Positions 16,385 to 23,466 of a stretch of 41,293 nucleotides of DNA are shown one piece after another. Source of the DNA: an uncultured Candidatus Melainabacteria bacterium (lineage in GTDB: Bacteria > Cyanobacteriota > Vampirovibrionia > Gastranaerophilales > Gastranaerophilaceae). The position numbers and the translations under genes were made by a program. The DNA lies in assembly GCA_950096985.1 (NCBI GenBank), contig CATNBA010000014.1:1-41293 (forward strand), given 5' to 3'. Under the pieces are notes generated by a model, which did not search any database, was not told the origin of the DNA, and was given only the letters and a program-made list of their open reading frames with translations. Numbering within the stretch: position 1 is the first letter of the stretch; the number at the start of each line of letters is the position of its first letter.

Positions 16385-16993
16385 ATGACAGAAAATTTAA
16401 TTAAACTTTTATCAGAGGAGAAGATTTTTCCTATAATCAGAAGTAAAGAACCGCAAAAAGCAATTGATACTGCTAAAGCTTTAATTGACGGCGGTATTAA
16501 AATACTTGAAATTAATGTGGAAAATCCGAAAATATTTGAGGCAATAGAAGAAGTTTCAAAATATGCAAGAGTATGTGCCGGTGGTATTATAACTTCTATG
16601 CAGGCTGATGCCGCAATTATGTCGGGGGCAAAAATACTGTCTTCACCAATATTTTCTATGAATCTATTAAAGCTTTCAAAAGATAAACAAATACCGTTTA
16701 TTGCAGGAACTACTACTGCTAATGAGGCATATAATGCTTGGAAATCACGTATTCCGTTTATCAAAATTTATCCTATAACAGCTATGGGCGGTACAATGTA
16801 TGTTGAAGACTTACTAAGACCAATGCCGTTTTTGAATATAATGCCATTGGGTAATGTAAAATTAGAAGAAGTTTGTTCATATATTGATGCCGGTGCAAAA
16901 GCTGTCGGGGTTGGCAGAGATTTTTATGACGGATATTCATATACAGAGATAACAAAACGTGCTCAAAAAGTTATCAAAGAATTGAAGGGCTGA
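16385..16993 (+). CDS. eda: KDPG/KHG aldolase
   Basis: A 202-aa class I aldolase that cleaves 2-keto-3-deoxy-6-phosphogluconate to pyruvate and glyceraldehyde-3-phosphate. The N-terminal half shows FPIIRSKEPQKAIDTAKALIDGGIKILEIN as the family pattern, with the catalytic glutamate near residue 41 (ILEINVEN). The Schiff-base lysine is expected in PFIKIYPITAMGG near residue 126, and VGVGRDFYD closes the phosphate site. The length fits the family. AAAGGA lies 9 nt before the ATG. The stop is 1 bp before the start of the sugar kinase, giving an operon with the kinase and csaB. The pairing supports the lower half of an Entner-Doudoroff or uronate pathway. Confidence 0.9.
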   Translation: MTENLIKLLSEEKIFPIIRSKEPQKAIDTAKALIDGGIKILEINVENPKIFEAIEEVSKYARVCAGGIITSMQADAAIMSGAKILSSPIFSMNLLKLSKDKQIPFIAGTTTANEAYNAWKSRIPFIKIYPITAMGGTMYVEDLLRPMPFLNIMPLGNVKLEEVCSYIDAGAKAVGVGRDFYDGYSYTEITKRAQKVIKELKG

Positions 16994-16994
16994 T

Positions 16995-17939
16995 ATGGGC
17001 GAAAAATTAGATATAGTTGCTATAGGCGAAAGCTTGGTTGAATTATCAACTAATGCAAAAATGGCATCAGCCGGTTGTTTGTATAAATACTACGGAGGGG
17101 ATGCTCTTGCCGCTGCAACTGCTGCATTAAGAATGGGCTCTAAAGTCGGATTTATTACCAGAGTCGGTAATGATCCGTTTAAAGACTTTCTTCTTGACAG
17201 CTGGCAAAGTGAGGGACTTGATACCTCTCAGGTAAAACTTTCCAATGAGCCTAACGGAATGTACATCATAGCACGTCCGACACTTGATGAAAAAGAAATT
17301 GTTTATTACAGAAAGAAAATTGCGCCTTCTAAATTATCAATTGATGATATTGATTTGGAATATATTAAAAATTCCAGCGTCCTTTACGCTTCCGGAATTA
17401 CCCAATCACTTTCACCATCTGCTAATGAAGCGGTTGAATATGCCTTTAAAACAGCTAAGGAAAACGGTGTTATGACCGCTTATGATCCCAATTATTATTC
17501 CGCAATTACCACAGCAGATGAGGCAAAGGAAAATTTCACACGCATCAGCTCGTATGTTGATATTTTATTTATGAGTACTAAACATGATGCAATTAATATT
17601 TTAGAATTGGATTCACCAGAAAATATAATTAAGAAACTTTGGGATATGGGAATACAGATTGTAGTATTAAAATCAAGCGATAACCAGGGATATTATACAG
17701 GTTACAATGGAAATATTGTATTTACTGATTTTTATACTACCGAATACGTTGATACAACATGTTCTGGAGATGCTTTTAACGGTGGATTTTTGCATGCCGT
17801 AACTCATGGGTTTACCCCTTTTGAGGCAGTTAAATTTGCTTCTATTGTTGCAGGCTTGCAGGCTAAAGGTATTGGGGCAATAAAATCAATTCCGTATAAA
17901 GAAGAAGTTTATTCTATATATAGAGGCAATAATGGTTAA
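16995..17939 (+). CDS. kdgK: PfkB-family sugar kinase, probably 2-keto-3-deoxygluconate kinase
   Basis: A 314-aa ribokinase/PfkB-fold kinase. The N-terminal part has the AIGESLVELST motif and the GGDALAAATAALRMGSKVGFITRVGNDPF signature region of the family. The C-terminal active-site motif DTTCSGDAFNGGF lies near residue 253-265, with the catalytic aspartate in GDAFNGG. The substrate is not fixed by sequence; the direct neighbourhood of KDPG aldolase makes 2-keto-3-deoxygluconate the best inference, giving KDPG for the aldolase. The start is 1 bp after the eda stop, and the stop overlaps the csaB start by 8 bp. An alternative is a kinase for another sugar, such as fructose. Confidence 0.72.
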   Translation: MGEKLDIVAIGESLVELSTNAKMASAGCLYKYYGGDALAAATAALRMGSKVGFITRVGNDPFKDFLLDSWQSEGLDTSQVKLSNEPNGMYIIARPTLDEKEIVYYRKKIAPSKLSIDDIDLEYIKNSSVLYASGITQSLSPSANEAVEYAFKTAKENGVMTAYDPNYYSAITTADEAKENFTRISSYVDILFMSTKHDAINILELDSPENIIKKLWDMGIQIVVLKSSDNQGYYTGYNGNIVFTDFYTTEYVDTTCSGDAFNGGFLHAVTHGFTPFEAVKFASIVAGLQAKGIGAIKSIPYKEEVYSIYRGNNG

Positions 17940-18939
17940 AATATGTATATCAGGATATTACGGGTTTAAGAATTTTGGAGATGAAAGTATTTTATCAGTG
18001 TTAATCAATCATTTTCAAAATGCTGATATTACTGTATTTTCAAGTAATCCTGATTTTACATCACAGGCATACGGTGTTAATGCTGTAAGAACTTTTGATT
18101 TAAAAAAAGTTCTTGAAACAATAATAAATACAGATGTACTTATTTCAGGCGGTGGCAGTCTTTTGCAGGACGTTACAAGTCTGAAAAGTTTGGTTTACTA
18201 TTCTTTGATAATAGGGTTGGGAATTTTATTTAATAAAAAAGTAATTATTTTTGCCCAAGGAATTGGACCAATTAATAATAAGTTTGCCGGCTTAATAGTT
18301 AAAAATCTTTTGAAACTATGCTCACTTGTTACTGTCCGTGATGAAAACAGTTTAAATTTACTTGATAAATGGGGCGTAAATGCAAAACTGGTATGTGATC
18401 CTGTTTACTCATTGGATGTAACATGTGAAGAAACACAGAATACCGTAGGTGTTCAACTTAGAGATTTTAAAACAATGAACTATAATCTTCTGCATAAAAT
18501 TGCTATGCTTATAGTTACAAACTTTTCTGATAAAAAAGTTGAAATATTTTCATTGCAAGAAGCTCAAGATTATGATTTATGCATTAAATTTCAAAATATA
18601 CTACGTTCATTAAACTCTAATATTCAAACAGAGGTTGTGACTGATAATATTATTGAACGTTTATCAAAGCTTGAATACTTAATCGCGATGCGTTTTCATG
18701 CAATTCTTGTTGCGTTAAAATGCGGAGTAAAAACTTGCGCAATAAATTATGATATAAAAGTAGAAAAGCTTGCTGAAGATGCGTCTTTGCCGCTCATTTC
18801 AATGGACGCGCATGAAAATTTGGATATAATCAATAATAAATTACAAAGTCTCAGCAATGATGAATTAGCTGTGTTTGCTAATTCTAAAAAGTTTGATTGG
18901 TCGGAATTTGATAAATTAATCTTTTTTAAAACCAAATAA
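17932..18939 (+). CDS. csaB: CsaB-type polysaccharide pyruvyl transferase
   Basis: A 335-aa enzyme of the polysaccharide pyruvyl transferase family (PF04230), which uses phosphoenolpyruvate to ketal-pyruvylate a cell wall polysaccharide; in other bacteria this creates the anchor for SLH-domain surface proteins. Recognisable stretches are ISGYYGFKNFGDESIL at the N-terminus, TDVLISGGGSLLQD near 65, VIIFAQGIGPI near 103, VTVRDENSLNLL near 135 and AMRFHAILVALKCGVKTCAINYD near 250. It is translationally coupled to the sugar kinase (8-bp ATGGTTAA overlap). Its last 24 bp overlap the 3' end of the convergent EF-hand protein gene. No SLH protein is seen in this window. Confidence 0.88.
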   Translation: MVKICISGYYGFKNFGDESILSVLINHFQNADITVFSSNPDFTSQAYGVNAVRTFDLKKVLETIINTDVLISGGGSLLQDVTSLKSLVYYSLIIGLGILFNKKVIIFAQGIGPINNKFAGLIVKNLLKLCSLVTVRDENSLNLLDKWGVNAKLVCDPVYSLDVTCEETQNTVGVQLRDFKTMNYNLLHKIAMLIVTNFSDKKVEIFSLQEAQDYDLCIKFQNILRSLNSNIQTEVVTDNIIERLSKLEYLIAMRFHAILVALKCGVKTCAINYDIKVEKLAEDASLPLISMDAHENLDIINNKLQSLSNDELAVFANSKKFDWSEFDKLIFFKTK

Positions 18940-19980
18940 AGACCTTAAATTTTTTCTATATGTTGTGTCAAAATTATTACTGTTTTTATTTCCAATTAGT
19001 GTTGACCAGTTAGAATATTCTTCTGATTTAATGATACCGTCTTGACCGCCGGAATTAGTATCGAATGTTGCGATTGCTCCGCCCAACTCGTGCCAGCTTA
19101 TGCTGTCACTATTATTTGCATCGAGTTTTTTGAACGCAGTTCTTGCCCTTGTTTCGGCTTCTTGTTTGACTGCATCATCAGCATCTTCTTCAAGTTTTGA
19201 TAATTCAAATTGAACAAATTCTTCTTCACTTACTAAGCCGTCATTATCTGTATCGATGTTGGCTAAATATGATTTTGCTAGCTCACTAATTGCTGTTTTA
19301 TATGTTCCTCTGCCATCGGTTCTACTGTCAAATCCTTCAATTTTTAAATTTTTACCGGCTATAGCTTGTCCTTTATCATTAGTAAGTGCATCTAAACTGT
19401 CGTTAAGTTTTTGACCGCTTGTTTTATCAGCTCCTGTTACAGCTTCGTCATCATAGTTAAGCTCCGGCAATTCAACTGCTTGTTGCGGCGTTGTATACAA
19501 TCCGTTAAATGCTGTACCGGGTTGTGTATTCATCTGCATCTCCATAGCAAGCTGTTGTCCCCACTGATATGCCATCATATTGCCCATTTGTGTATTATAT
19601 GGATTACATCCCATGCTGGACATATTATTCAGCATGCCCATGCTGCTATACATACCCATGTTTGGCATGCTGTTCATTCCAAACATATTAAATCCCATAG
19701 TCGGTATTCCCATATTATACGGAGAAAATCCATACATATTCATGTTACCGCCAAATCCGAATGAATTACATCCGCATCCGCCAAATATGCTGCCATTGCT
19801 ACGTTTCATGTCATGTATTATAGTTCCTGTTAAACCTACGCCAAAAGCAGTCATGCCGGTTATAGCCATACCCTTTTGGATATTACCGTTATTCCAGCCT
19901 GTTTTGAAAGCATTCCCGACTGATTTGCCGGCATTGCCCAATCCTTTGCCTATGCTGCTAAAAAATGGTCGTAAATTCAT
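18916..19980 (-). CDS. Orphan protein C: Met/Gly-rich N-terminus and EF-hand C-terminus
   Basis: A 354-aa protein. Residues 1-60 hold Gly/Lys/Asn-rich sequence with a weakly hydrophobic stretch (AITGMTAFGVGLTGTIIHD). Residues about 65-165 are extremely rich in Met, Gly, Asn and Ser with four cysteines (GGCGCNSFGFGG, then many NMG/SMG units). The C-terminal third has EF-hand calcium sites: DTDNDGLVSEEEF (about 240), DANNSDSISWHEL (about 288) and DTNSGGQDGIIKSEEY (about 308, with an insertion). No classical signal peptide is seen. It carries the same upstream core as proteins A and B and a GGAG ribosome site. The 3' end overlaps csaB by 24 bp. Calcium binding is well supported for at least the first site; the role is unknown. 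Confidence 0.8.
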   Translation of the reverse strand: MNLRPFFSSIGKGLGNAGKSVGNAFKTGWNNGNIQKGMAITGMTAFGVGLTGTIIHDMKRSNGSIFGGCGCNSFGFGGNMNMYGFSPYNMGIPTMGFNMFGMNSMPNMGMYSSMGMLNNMSSMGCNPYNTQMGNMMAYQWGQQLAMEMQMNTQPGTAFNGLYTTPQQAVELPELNYDDEAVTGADKTSGQKLNDSLDALTNDKGQAIAGKNLKIEGFDSRTDGRGTYKTAISELAKSYLANIDTDNDGLVSEEEFVQFELSKLEEDADDAVKQEAETRARTAFKKLDANNSDSISWHELGGAIATFDTNSGGQDGIIKSEEYSNWSTLIGNKNSNNFDTTYRKNLRSLFGFKKD

Positions 19981-20002
19981 AATTCTCCATGAGTTATATA
20001 CG

Positions 20003-20072
20003 ATATATATATAAAGTATTTAATATAGGAGAAATTGCATTTAATATAAATTTTATTAACATTTTGTAATAA
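20003..20072 (-). promoter_or_regulatory. Shared upstream module, copy C (degenerate)
   Basis: The minus-strand core AATACTTTATATATATAT (20003-20020) has its ACTTT 33 bp before the ATG at 19980. At exactly 40 bp from the core the plus strand reads TAACAT (one mismatch to the TTACAT of copy B), and 10 bp further TAATAA, a weak match. A GCAA lies at the same distance from the core as in copy B. Confidence 0.42.
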
Positions 20073-20105
20073 AAAAAGAACTCTCTCTATTAAGAGTTCT
20101 TTTTA
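20071..20105 (-). terminator. Intrinsic terminator after tRNA-Leu
   Basis: On the minus strand AAGAACTCT pairs with AGAGTTCTT and is followed by a run of seven Ts. It begins within 10 bp of the tRNA 3' end and also insulates the promoter module of protein C. Confidence 0.8.
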
Positions 20106-20109
20106 ATTT

Positions 20110-20194
20110 GCCCTGGGCCAGACTTGAACTGGCACTGGATTTAACTCCAACCGGATTTTAAGTCCGACGCGTCTACCGATTCCGCCACCAGGGC
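20110..20194 (-). tRNA. tRNA-Leu (anticodon UAA), intronless
   Basis: The 85-nt minus-strand sequence folds as a class II tRNA: a 7-bp acceptor stem GCCCUGG/CCAGGGC, a D arm with GGUAGACGC, an anticodon loop CUUAAAA placing UAA at positions 34-36, a long variable arm (UUGGAGUUAAAUCCAGU) and a T arm with GUUCAAGUC. No CCA is encoded. The anticodon loop is continuous, so the group I intron found at this site in most cyanobacteria is absent. Confidence 0.95.
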
Positions 20195-20226
20195 TTATTT
20201 AATTGTCATTTATTTTCAACCTCTTT

Positions 20227-20255
20227 ATAGTATCTTAAACGTGTTTAATTGTCAA
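20227..20255 (-). promoter_or_regulatory. Promoter of tRNA-Leu
   Basis: On the minus strand a perfect TTGACA (20250-20255) is 17 bp from TACTAT (20227-20232). The predicted start is about 25 nt before the mature tRNA 5' end. The -35 abuts the stop codon of the patatin gene. Confidence 0.75.
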
Positions 20256-21458
20256 CTATTTCAAAGGATAAAGGTATAAATATTTTTCCAGTTCATTAAT
20301 TTTATTTATCAGATTTCTATTAATCTTTGTTACTTCTGTTTTAATTAGCGTTTCATTATTAAGCTTTGCTTTTCCGAACAACGGCGGGTATTTTATGTTT
20401 TGTATAAACATGTTTTTAAATGTTTTGATTTCTTTTAAATCTTCAAGATCAATTATATCTTTGTAATTACATAAATCCATGAATAAATCACCAAGCTGAA
20501 TTTTTGCTTTAAATATATTATTAGAGTTGATAAACTTTTGGATTTTATTAACATGCGCTTGAATTATTTCGTAGTGATTTTTGATTTTAGCTTTTTTTAC
20601 GGGAAGTATTTGTGTGAAATAAGTTATTGTTTGTTCATAACCTGATTGAATTAATTCATTACGTTTGTTTTCGTTCAGATTAAAGTCAACAACAACGGTT
20701 TTCCCTGTATTAAATACAATATAATCAAATTTATCTTTATTTGCATACATGTCAGTCACAAATGACGTTGACATTGATGTCATGCAGCTGTATACAGCGT
20801 TTGCATAGTCAATACCGGAAATATTGTTGCTGTCGTAATAACCTTCTAAGCGTAATTCTAAAATTCTTTCATGACTGCTCATAAGATTGTTTGACAACTT
20901 CCACATCGGCCAACTTTTTTGTAAATCCCCGTCCACAAGCAGTGTTTTATTATATTCAATAGGTTTCATTAAGCCTGGCATACAAGATGAAATTCTTATT
21001 GCTGAGGCTATTTCATAATCAGGTGTTTCAAATTTAGAAAATTCTTTGCATTCAAAATTAGAAAGATTTGTTGTTATGATAATTAAATTCTTATCAATAT
21101 CTTTAAATGTTACAGCTCTGTTTTCACCTTTTTTATATTTATCGCCGTAGAATTTTTTTTCAATGAGTTCTCTTAACCATTCAAGAAAAACTCCCCCTTT
21201 ACTTAACGCAAATAATGGTCCAATACCTATTGCAATGTCTCTGAATAGTTCAAAATTAACTTTTGAAAATACATGTTTAAGTTCTTCAGAAGTATATCCG
21301 ATAGCGAGTAATGCAGCAAAGACAGAGCCGACTGATGAACCTGCAAATGTATCGGACATAATGCCTAATTCTTCAAAGGCTTTAATAGCTCCTATATATG
21401 CGACTCCTCTTATTGCTCCGCCGCCAAATAAACAGGTATATTTCAAATTATTTTCCAT
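20256..21458 (-). CDS. Patatin-like phospholipase
   Basis: A 400-aa protein with an N-terminal patatin lipid acyl hydrolase domain (about 8-200). The oxyanion loop GGGAIRG (about 12-18), the nucleophile elbow GSSVGS (serine near 42) and the aspartate in LVDGDLQ (about 174) make the Ser-Asp dyad; the family normally has DGG or DGA, so DGD is a minor variant. The last 200 residues are helical and unrecognised. It is predicted to release fatty acids from membrane lipids. It follows the GT-C-like gene by 18 bp. Only a weak GGGA ribosome site sits directly before the ATG, so it may rely on coupling to the upstream gene. Confidence 0.88.
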   Translation of the reverse strand: MENNLKYTCLFGGGAIRGVAYIGAIKAFEELGIMSDTFAGSSVGSVFAALLAIGYTSEELKHVFSKVNFELFRDIAIGIGPLFALSKGGVFLEWLRELIEKKFYGDKYKKGENRAVTFKDIDKNLIIITTNLSNFECKEFSKFETPDYEIASAIRISSCMPGLMKPIEYNKTLLVDGDLQKSWPMWKLSNNLMSSHERILELRLEGYYDSNNISGIDYANAVYSCMTSMSTSFVTDMYANKDKFDYIVFNTGKTVVVDFNLNENKRNELIQSGYEQTITYFTQILPVKKAKIKNHYEIIQAHVNKIQKFINSNNIFKAKIQLGDLFMDLCNYKDIIDLEDLKEIKTFKNMFIQNIKYPPLFGKAKLNNETLIKTEVTKINRNLINKINELEKYLYLYPLK

Positions 21459-21476
21459 ATCCCAATTATACTACGA

Positions 21477-22934
21477 TTAAAATTTTATGTCAGTATTAAA
21501 TAGATTTTTTTTGTAATAATTCAAATCATCAGAAGGTTGTTTAAATTCCCGATTACTTTTAGATACAGGCAAGAATACACCGAAAACTTTTCCTTCATAA
21601 ACAGCTTTCCATTCTTTGTCCTCTTTTAATTTATTATAAATAGGGTAATAATTTTCAATTATCATTACGTCCGGCGGGAAATATTCCAGTGTTTCATGCC
21701 AGTTAGGATTTACAAGAAAAAATTCTTTGAGCATGGGTACCATATAGTCGTAATAAACTTCTTCATATCTTCCGTCCATAAATATTAAATTATTCGGATA
21801 AAGCTTGTATGAAACATAACTGCCAAGTCCGAAATTTACAAGTATTTTACCCTTTAAATTATTTTGTTTCACAAATTCTACTTCTTTTATCGGGTATGCA
21901 TCCATTCCCAGAGGTATAGAAAAATCTTTAATGGCAAATGTAAGCATTGAAATAAATATTAACGCATAGCATATAATTTTATCTTTAAATTGTGGCAAAT
22001 CTTCATAAACAAAACATAATGATGCGATTGCAAAGAATGGTAATAATTTAACGTGTGTTATTGCCAGATATAAAGTTGCAGTAAGTATAATGTATTTTAC
22101 TTTGTCAATTTTTTGCCAATTTGTTTTTTTGATTTGCAAAAATTCAATTCCACACACAACAATCATAAATATTTTGAATATTATATACTTAAACATGTAA
22201 TATTGGGAGAATATCCCCCACCATTCCATAATGTATGGTCTTTTCATTGTGTTTGCCATCAGTAAAAATTTAATATAGTCGTATCCCCACGGATTTATGA
22301 ATAAAACAAGACAAGATACTGCAAGAGTTATTAAATATTTTTTGAAAGGTTTTTTATTGAGGAATTCACCTAGAGCATACATGGCAGTAAGTCCCAGACC
22401 TGCTACAACTCCGCCATGAATATTGTTCCAGAGCAAAATGATTACAGGTACAAGATAGAGAAGTTTGTTGTTCCCCAATCTTACTTTTTCATAGATATAA
22501 ATAAATACTGTGAACAGTAAAAAACTGAACATATGGCATCTTATTGGCGAATTAAGGTTTGGCATTACTGCAATAAGTGCAAAAAAGTAAAACAAAATAT
22601 TATATGGACAAATGTTTGTTCTTAATTTTATAACTCTTGATGCGGTAAAAAATATACCAAAAAGCATAAAAGCTTGAAGTACAATAAGGCTGAACGGACC
22701 GAAATATTTTAGAAAAAAGTAAAATATTACACCGGCACCCCACTCATGATCCCACCAAGTATGAACCGGAGTGTATGATAGAAAATCCTGAGTTAATACA
22801 TGCCCCCCATCAATTACCCCCATGCCTGCGATTAATCTTGCCCACAGGTCAAAATCATAGTTATTTGTAGTCATTGAATATGCTAAAATGAGCAAAAATA
22901 ATGTAATATAAAATAATAAAGCTTTCTTCTGCAT
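21477..22934 (-). CDS. GT-C-like polytopic membrane protein
   Basis: A 485-aa protein with about ten hydrophobic helices spread over residues 5-345 and a soluble C-terminal domain of about 130 residues. The first periplasmic loop contains NYDFDLWARL...DFLSYTPVHTWWDHEWGAG, matching the pattern of uncharacterised GT-C glycosyltransferase-like proteins (FWWHL..G......DPFSYT....W..HEW), where acidic residues would bind a lipid-linked sugar donor. The C-terminal part (GKILVNFGLGSYVSYKLYP...FMDGRYEEVY) is also typical of these proteins. Donor and acceptor are unknown. The ATG lies in the loop of a perfect 12-bp hairpin and has no ribosome site upstream; the next in-frame ATG would give MTTNNYDF. 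Confidence 0.65.
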   Translation of the reverse strand: MQKKALLFYITLFLLILAYSMTTNNYDFDLWARLIAGMGVIDGGHVLTQDFLSYTPVHTWWDHEWGAGVIFYFFLKYFGPFSLIVLQAFMLFGIFFTASRVIKLRTNICPYNILFYFFALIAVMPNLNSPIRCHMFSFLLFTVFIYIYEKVRLGNNKLLYLVPVIILLWNNIHGGVVAGLGLTAMYALGEFLNKKPFKKYLITLAVSCLVLFINPWGYDYIKFLLMANTMKRPYIMEWWGIFSQYYMFKYIIFKIFMIVVCGIEFLQIKKTNWQKIDKVKYIILTATLYLAITHVKLLPFFAIASLCFVYEDLPQFKDKIICYALIFISMLTFAIKDFSIPLGMDAYPIKEVEFVKQNNLKGKILVNFGLGSYVSYKLYPNNLIFMDGRYEEVYYDYMVPMLKEFFLVNPNWHETLEYFPPDVMIIENYYPIYNKLKEDKEWKAVYEGKVFGVFLPVSKSNREFKQPSDDLNYYKKNLFNTDIKF

Positions 22935-22946
22935 AGAAGAAAGCTT
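22919..22946 (-). promoter_or_regulatory. Perfect hairpin enclosing the start codon of the GT-C-like gene
   Basis: AAGCTTTCTTCT and AGAAGAAAGCTT form a 12-bp perfect stem around a 4-nt loop; on the minus strand the loop is ATGC and carries the start codon at 22932-22934. Downstream sequence is TTTATTATTTTATATT, so the same hairpin could also act as a weak terminator or attenuator after the small gene at 22972-23247. Confidence 0.5.
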
Positions 22947-22971
22947 ATCATAAAATTAATTTGATTAAAAC

Positions 22972-23247
22972 TTACGCAGCCTTTATTTCTCTGATTAAGT
23001 ATTCAGCAACCCATTCAAAATCTTTATTGGCTTGCGCTGCTTGTTCAAGATATTTAACGGAAGCATCACCAATTCTGATTAAAGTCATAGCCACAACACC
23101 TCTTTTGATACCTCTGACAATCTGTAATTGGTCAACTAATTGAGGAAGTGCTGATGCACCTATATTTACCAACTCATTTTCAAGCTGATTTTTAGTTATG
23201 TTGTCTGCATTTTCCAATTTTGAAAGAATTTCGTTTACTGTTTCCAT
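22972..23247 (-). CDS. Small helical-repeat (HEAT-like) protein
   Basis: A 91-aa acidic protein of alternating helices. The stretch NIGASALPQLVDQLQIVRGIKRGVVAMTLIRIGD resembles a HEAT or PBS-lyase-type repeat (IG..A...L...L......R..A...L..IGD), so it probably acts by protein-protein contact. The start is placed at the ATG at 23247, which has GGAG about 9 nt upstream; a frame-compatible ATG 15 bp earlier overlaps that ribosome site. A TATAAT lies 35 bp upstream. It is 37 bp ahead of the GT-C-like gene with the hairpin in between. Confidence 0.72.
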   Translation of the reverse strand: METVNEILSKLENADNITKNQLENELVNIGASALPQLVDQLQIVRGIKRGVVAMTLIRIGDASVKYLEQAAQANKDFEWVAEYLIREIKAA

Positions 23248-23281
23248 TATAAAAATCTCCATTTATCTAATCTATATTCTG

Positions 23282-23287
23282 ATTATA
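23282..23287 (-). promoter_or_regulatory. -10 element upstream of the helical-repeat gene
   Basis: On the minus strand a perfect TATAAT sits 35 bp before the ATG at 23247, preceded by AGTT. No convincing -35 is present. Confidence 0.4.
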
Positions 23288-23466
23288 AACTAAAAAATAG
23301 CATGTTTTTGATTTCCTTACATAATCTTAATAAGGATATAAAGATTTTTATTACGAAATGTTAACTTGTGCTGTTAAATCATTAAAGTTTTATAGTAAAT
23401 AAACCGATATACCATATTGAAAGTTACTAAGTTAACATAAATATCATAGGAAAGGACAAAAAGACC

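Noticed and set aside
16345-16764. Open frame of 139 codons on the minus strand inside eda.
   Set aside because: It is antisense to a well-supported aldolase with catalytic motifs, has no ribosome site, and shows no recognisable protein pattern.
23323-23466. Copy of the shared TATACTTTATATA module upstream of the large orphan protein gene.
   Set aside because: There are TGTTAA repeats near 23358 and 23372, but their period is not 10 bp and no ACTTTATATATA core is present.
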